From Xylaria sp. FL1777 (lineage: Eukaryota; Ascomycota; Sordariomycetes; Xylariales; Xylariaceae), in NCBI GenBank assembly GCA_022578965.1, contig MU400512.1, positions 434,001 through 498,000 on the forward strand: 64,000 bases of DNA. The letters run 5' to 3'. Positions 59,123 through 64,000 of the stretch are shown here, one piece after another. Position 1 is the first letter of the stretch. Every line of letters starts with the position of its first letter. The notes beneath the pieces were generated by a model. That model saw only the letters and a program-made list of their open reading frames with translations, was not told the DNA's origin and made no database searches. A program made the translations under genes and the position numbers.

Positions 59123-62100
59123 AATGATGAGGCTCTAGGAACTTAATACTGTCGCGAGAATGCTGTGCTTGAACTAGGAATTAATTGAGCAGCTGTGATC
59201 GTCCAAGAAACTCCCTCCGGGCGCACACGAGCTCATATGTGGATTTCATCACTGCTGATATATATTTTTCGCCTCAGGTACCATCAACGCCCCCTCTTCG
59301 ATCCAAGTCTTGGGTGCTAGTATAGCGAAGCAGGCTTGGTGTCGCAGGGTTGGATATGTTGTGAACGGCCGGCGGATTACCGCATTTGGGTTTCCGGCTG
59401 ACGATCTTCACTATGACAACTTGTAGCCGCATAAGCATGTACGTCTTTGTGGGGAAGTGGACACCCATGAGAGGTCCAGATCACCTAATGTCGTGTCCAA
59501 TAATCGAGATTCCCATCGTTTCGTTTAAGACCCCGCTAAATCTACTTTTACCCGTTTTTTCGGTATGGGGAATTGGCAATTATAGATATATGTAGTGGTT
59601 AGCTCATCATCACATACGGATATAAACATTCGAATGTGATGAGCGCTAAACTACGGTCGGCTTAGCTCCCATTGCCTTTAGAGATTTCGTGTCACATGGC
59701 TTCGTGATTTGTTAGTCACCAGATATTGAAGAAAAAAAATGACTGTCTCTAATAGGTTCCCAACTTTCCGTCAACCACACTATCAAACTAATAGACTAGG
59801 CATCACGATGGGTCGGCGAATAAGGGGTCTCTACTGGGATGTAGGTTGAACAGCACTCTTCAACAACTTGGTCTGCTGGGACTTGCCGCCGCTGGATGAC
59901 GACGACCGGTCTACGTCTGTCTTATCGCTCGTCGAGCTTAAGTCCAGACCGGTGGCAGACCGGACCCCAAGCAAGATTTTTGCCCATTGCGTGCCCAATC
60001 CACCATCCCTATTTTCCGACTCGGAAAAAAAGGTAATAATCTGTCAACAAATACGTAGATACAGTCATACATTTACGTCTCTTTCAACACCCCTCTCTCT
60101 CTCCCCTTCCCTTCCAAGCCTCGGCCTGCTTCCCGAATAGTCCTACCGACTATCTAGTTTAGCGCACTGATTCCGGCATCCCCTTTCTCGGGATGGCGCA
60201 GGTACCGCCAACCCCTAACTAACGGGCGCGCCGTTGAATCAACGGCGCAGGGCGGCCCCCCTCATGGGTGCCCATGGGTGCCCCATGGAGCCAACCACCA
60301 GCGGTTGGGGTGGTATCGAACCCTGAAGTGCAACGCATCGAGGACGGCGAACCAGCATGGCGGGGAGCTCGCCAATGAACCATTCCGGTTATTTATCGCC
60401 CATGTTCGACAAACTCTTGCTGGGGAAGTTCGTGCGTGTGTCCTGAGTGGACAATGGTTTTTGGAATTTCGAACCTCTGTCTGGTTCTGCGAGAACACCC
60501 GATGATGACTGGGCTTGCAGAGTGCCGTAGACGTCGTCCCTTTGGGGCGGGAGGGAAACAATACGTAATACGACGCGCACCAAAGGTTGGTTTGGTTCCA
60601 GATGTCGAGGACTTTCGTGCTCGCCCAGAGGTGGGAGCCCCCGTAGCATCGCACGCACATGATGTGGCTCCATCGACGACGGGGGAAATAAGGAGTAAGT
60701 GCTCCTATGCGTATGCAATTCATGCCGCTACATCCCAGTCACGCGCGTCTATGCCAATCCAGGACCTCGCAGCACTCGCGGTATCGATCATGCCATAACA
60801 ATCGAGCCATGCCATTCGCGCTGGCATAGATACAGCCCATGACCGGGAAACCCCAGTAAGAGAGAGAGAGAAAGGGATAGAAGAAGAGCGTCGAAGCGAC
60901 GGCGGGATGCACGAGACCAGGCAACCTTCGACAACGCGGCGGGTTTTCCCATAGCCGAGGAAGAAATATTGGCACTGAACTGCGAGGTGCGACCCGCGCC
61001 CGGGCACAGCGTCGTATCAAACCACAGAAGACGGTCGCACAGGGAGGTGACACGTATTCCCCCGGGAGGCCGCCGCCTCATTTCGCCGGCCACCTGGGGC
61101 TGGACGAGCTCGCCGTGCTCTCTCTCTCTACTGCGTCGACGCCCAGATCACGCGAGGCAAGATCCGTAGGACCGACCAAGACCGAGGATCGCCGGCGCCA
61201 ATAGTGTGTAACCCGCGACTAAGAAGACGCCATCGAGCTTGAAGACGACTGACGGCACGTCGAAAGAGAGAGAGCGTGGACGCGGCACGGAAACGCACGG
61301 ACGAATCTACATTCGCCGATTCTGGAACGATGTCGAGTTGGGGGGACGGCTGTGGTGGGCGATGTCCTCGCTTAGGGCGGACAATATCGCGGAGAGGAAG
61401 AAGGATATGTACAACTGGCCGTCGACCAGCAGATGCAGGCATCTTCTAGAGCTGCCGTGTCTCTTACGTTGAGAAAGAGGAGGAGAGTAGTATGCATTTA
61501 TGCGAAAGGCTTCACCGTGGTATTGGAAAGTAGAGTGGAGGGTCCCATCCCTGAGGACTTCCTAGAGGAAAGAGAGGGTTATGTTGGACTACTCACGTTC
61601 ACTCACATAACATGGCCGATACGAAACAGGAATGTATGATGGGAACGGCGTACTCATCGTTGCAAGCCGGCACTAGCGAGAAAAGGGGGCTTCTAAAGTG
61701 AAGTGGGTGCCTTTTGCCTTTCTCCTTGCTAACGCAAACCACCCCTTAGTAAAGAGTCTGCGTCTGCGCCATACTTCTCCTTTAGAGAATCGTCAACACG
61801 TCCTTTCCCGCCAGCCCAGCCTCGCGTGTGTTGCGTTTTGCGGCATCCATGGTACCTACGCAGAAACGATACGTTGATCACGGTCTCTGTGAACACGCTG
61901 CGTGGCGATCGTCGACGAACTCGTTGGAGCTCGCAGCTCTTACGGCACCATGTCGAATCTCGATGGGAAGAAGCTTAAGCTTGATGCTGCTGATAAGGAG
62001 AAGCCCAGGACTGAGATTGATACCATCGTCTGATGGCTTCATGAGAACCAGCAGGCAACGTATCCATCTTAGGGGAGACCACGAAGGTGTCAACAACAAG

Positions 62101-62916
62101 AACAGAACGTCAAGCATCGTCCCCAGGAGCCGACCCAGCTTTCTAGACCTCGTCAGCGTCCAGCCGCGTCGTCCAGAGATTTATGCGCTCGAAGGCCGAC
62201 ATCATGCTTATCAGTGTTTTTATCGAATTGGCTTGTCGCGCGATTAGTCAAGGCGCAACTCGTGATCGCTACCGTCCTCTTCTACTCCTAGCCGGGCTAC
62301 CGGAGATAGGACAGATATACGTAGATAAGGCGCATCTAGCTGTACCTGAAGAATATTTTGCCTCTTCTATATAATTGTTATCGAACCTCTATCCCGACAG
62401 CCCTTTGAGGCATGATTGATTAATTTTAGGAGAGGTAAATTGTGTATTTACCTATGGGAGTCGGCATAACTACGTTGCTCCCGTTAACTTGAACTTTGCG
62501 TATCACATGATACTTACGAATAATTATGCTTCTATTATGAAGAGCAGACAGCAATAAAAACCACGCCGGCTTTTCCGACATATATTGGAAGATACGTCGT
62601 ACACATGGTAGGACTGGGTGGTTATGGACAGGGCTAAACCAGCGTGATGGGATCTATGCCCATCATAGATATTTCATATGCCATCATACATACACTAAGG
62701 GGTGAGATATTCTTCACGACCCCTTAAACAAGCATGATCTATGTATCATCTAGCCAGGTAAGTGGCTAAGAGTTTACACCAGCCATGTGCCTTTTGATGA
62801 TATTTCGTGGCAGGGTTCACTTGCCAAGATTTCAACCACATCCTTCTCTAATCCTAGACGTCCATTCCCATCCGAAGCGGCTGTGGTCGAGAGACTCGAT
62901 GAAGGGTTCTTGACAT
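59123..62916. other. Large intergenic region with a gene relic
   Basis: 3.8 kb. From about 60180 to 61640 it is GC-rich, with overlapping frames on both strands (the longest 60262-60723, minus, 153 codons) that show no motif. There are direct ATGGGTGCCC repeats at about 60264-60284 and GA/CT microsatellites at 60870 and 60095. The Hsp70 remnant lies at 61902-62069; a plus-strand frame at 62183-62374 follows it without a motif. Confidence 0.45.
61902..62069 (+). pseudogene. Remnant of an Hsp70 C-terminal domain
   Basis: A plus-strand frame reads (from 61902) VAIVDELVGARSSYG and later KLKLDAADKEKPRTEID, then a TGA stop at 62031-62033, then WLHENQQAT and a TAG at 62070-62072. This matches the conserved order of the Hsp70 substrate-binding lid: an NELE..Y helix, KLDAADKEKL, TEID, W-L-D-E-N-Q and AT. 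The ATPase domain, the beta-sandwich and the C-terminal tail are absent from the flanks, so it is a short orphan fragment, broken by two stops. It is likely a retroposed or segmentally duplicated piece in decay. The match is by eye. Confidence 0.7.
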
Positions 62917-64000
62917 CTACTTCTTGTAAGAATTAGAGACAGTATTAGGAAACAGTGTTGCAGAGCGAAGTAAGCCGCGCATGGCGTCTGGTAAAGTGCC
63001 CCCCTGTAGCATGTGGATGTAATCGTTAACGACGCCGACGTCTTCAATGTCTTGAGCTTTCGTTCGGGTGAGCCAGTACTCGAAGGGGCCGCCTATCCGG
63101 TGTGTTAGCCTAGATACCTTACACTAAGGTCGTACCAAACCACCCTAGGCATGAATGAAAGGGAGGGAAGGGGGTAGCAGCAATTGACTCAGATAGAAGG
63201 GTGCGTAGATACTTACGGTTCCGCGCCAATGCATCACCCAGCTCACTGCACCTCTCTTTCGGTGTGTGCTCAGTGTGTAAATCAAGGAAGTGATTGATCA
63301 TCTTGGAAATATCCTTCAGCGGCCACTTGCACTGCAAGGTTTTAGTATTAGCTATTGTTACTTTTAAGTCGCATCTTAACCAAGTTCCTTTTATAGGTAC
63401 CAGCTATTTGAGACCGCTGTCAAAGCAAAAGCTATGCTTTGGTCTTAGACAGCAAGGGGGCCAAGCAGCAAAGCAAGGAAAATGAGAAATACTTACAGGC
63501 GCACTAGGCACTCGGTTTGGGCCAGCCTCGAGATATTTCCTGGACCTGCAAAGACGGCAGTCCCAGTATCCGAGCCGCTGTAGTGTGTGCGTAGGTGCTC
63601 CTGGTGAAGCCGTTATTCTTACTTCTGAGCCCACAGCTACTACACTATCATCGGCGCCATCAGCATCGGCATCAGCATCTGCATCTGCAGCTGCACCCGT
63701 AAAATCGCCGTTATCATTTCCAATGCTACCAAATTCGCCCACCTCACTCTTTCTGATGCGCTGTCTCTTGTGCTTGCCCGCAGGCGCCGCGGTGCCTCCC
63801 GAGCGGTAAGTACTAGCACCTGAATTTCTGAAAGGACTGGAATAAGGTGCAACACCAAGACGGAGTTGAGCATCGAGCATCTGAATCCGATGCCTACAGT
63901 GGCGGATATTATGACCGCAGTCTAGGATACGGATCTGTAGTGTACGTATCTCTTGAGGACTGAGGTCTGGCTGCGTGGTGAGCTGGGTCTGACAGAATTC
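62917..64000 (-). CDS. 3' part of an unrecognised gene (runs off the right edge)
   Basis: Three 3'-terminal exons on the minus strand: 63497 to beyond 64000, 63217-63331 and 62917-63092; introns 165 and 124 nt; at least 265 codons, 5' end not in the window. The part seen starts with a helical, His/Cys-containing stretch (LDCGHNIRHCRHRIQML, about residues 29-45 of the visible part), then a basic patch (KHKRQRIRK), an (AD)n run encoded by a GATGCA-type repeat, a region with CRLCRSRKYLE, and a C-terminal helical domain rich in CKWPLKDISKMINHFLD and ending NSYKK. I do not recognise the family. The two cysteine pairs (C-x6-C and C-x2-C) are suggestive of metal binding but no known finger fits. The C-terminal splice joins keep phase, which supports a working gene. 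Confidence 0.7.
63664..63697 (-). repeat. In-frame hexanucleotide repeat coding for (Ala-Asp)n
   Basis: GAT-GCN units repeated about six times inside the partial 3' gene, giving ADADADADAD. Such repeats vary in length between strains. Confidence 0.75.

Noticed and set aside
60305..60325. tRNA-like B box on the minus strand (GGGTTCGATACCACC)
   Set aside because: T-stem does not pair and no A box or anticodon arm is found at the right distance.
60262..60723. 153-codon ATG frame on the minus strand
   Set aside because: Overlaps equally long frames on the other strand in GC-rich DNA; Arg/Ser/His-rich, without motif or domain-like sequence.

Overview
The window is nuclear DNA of a filamentous ascomycete (Pezizomycotina; a sordariomycete is my guess from gene content and the many short 'ctacctacc/aggtaggt' runs between genes, but that is inference). 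The evidence is short introns (48-165 nt, canonical GT..AG, often with a CTAAC/CTGAC-like branch point), fungal-only families (PTH11-like receptors, Fig1, SRR1-like, Zn2Cys6 regulator, DHA2 and MCT transporters) and no operon structure. I rebuilt 18 protein-coding genes (one running off the right edge) by joining exons so that phase and family motifs agree, plus one decayed Hsp70 fragment. No tRNA, rRNA, CRISPR or intact transposon was recognised.

Layout. 0.2-2.7 kb: an SRR1-like gene facing a zinc-free MDR oxidoreductase. 5.8-6.6 kb: a membrane-anchored protein of unknown function. 8.6-10.4 kb: an amino-acid permease. 12.0-15.1 kb: a very large class I alpha-1,2-mannosidase (GH47). 18.7-19.0 kb: a small orphan gene. 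23.0-28.5 kb: a cytochrome P450 and a 14-TM drug:H+ antiporter lying tail to tail. 30.9-35.8 kb: a PTH11-like receptor and a Fig1-type calcium/fusion regulator. 37.2-41.8 kb: an MCT-type transporter and a Zn2Cys6 regulator sharing a 404-bp divergent promoter that holds paired CGGAT/ATCCG-type elements. 42.8-59.1 kb: a secreted dienelactone hydrolase, an epoxide hydrolase, a second PTH11-like receptor, a multicopper oxidase and a polyol (L-arabinitol/xylitol-type) dehydrogenase. 62.9 kb to the end: the 3' part of an unrecognised gene.

How the genes may work together. The transporter/regulator pair at 37-42 kb followed by hydrolases and oxidoreductases (42-59 kb) looks like a loose catabolic or detoxification neighbourhood, and the P450/antiporter pair like a minimal oxidise-and-export module; neither contains a recognisable backbone synthase (no PKS, NRPS, terpene cyclase), so a classical secondary-metabolite cluster is not supported. 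Three of the genes (two PTH11-like receptors and Fig1) are cell-surface sensing or mating functions. Gene density is low (about one gene per 3.5 kb), with several gene-free blocks of 2.4-4 kb that hold simple repeats and a few protein-like fragments.

Two reconstructions are of technical interest: the DHA2 antiporter and both PTH11-like genes need 20-26-nt micro-exons, which automatic gene callers commonly miss.
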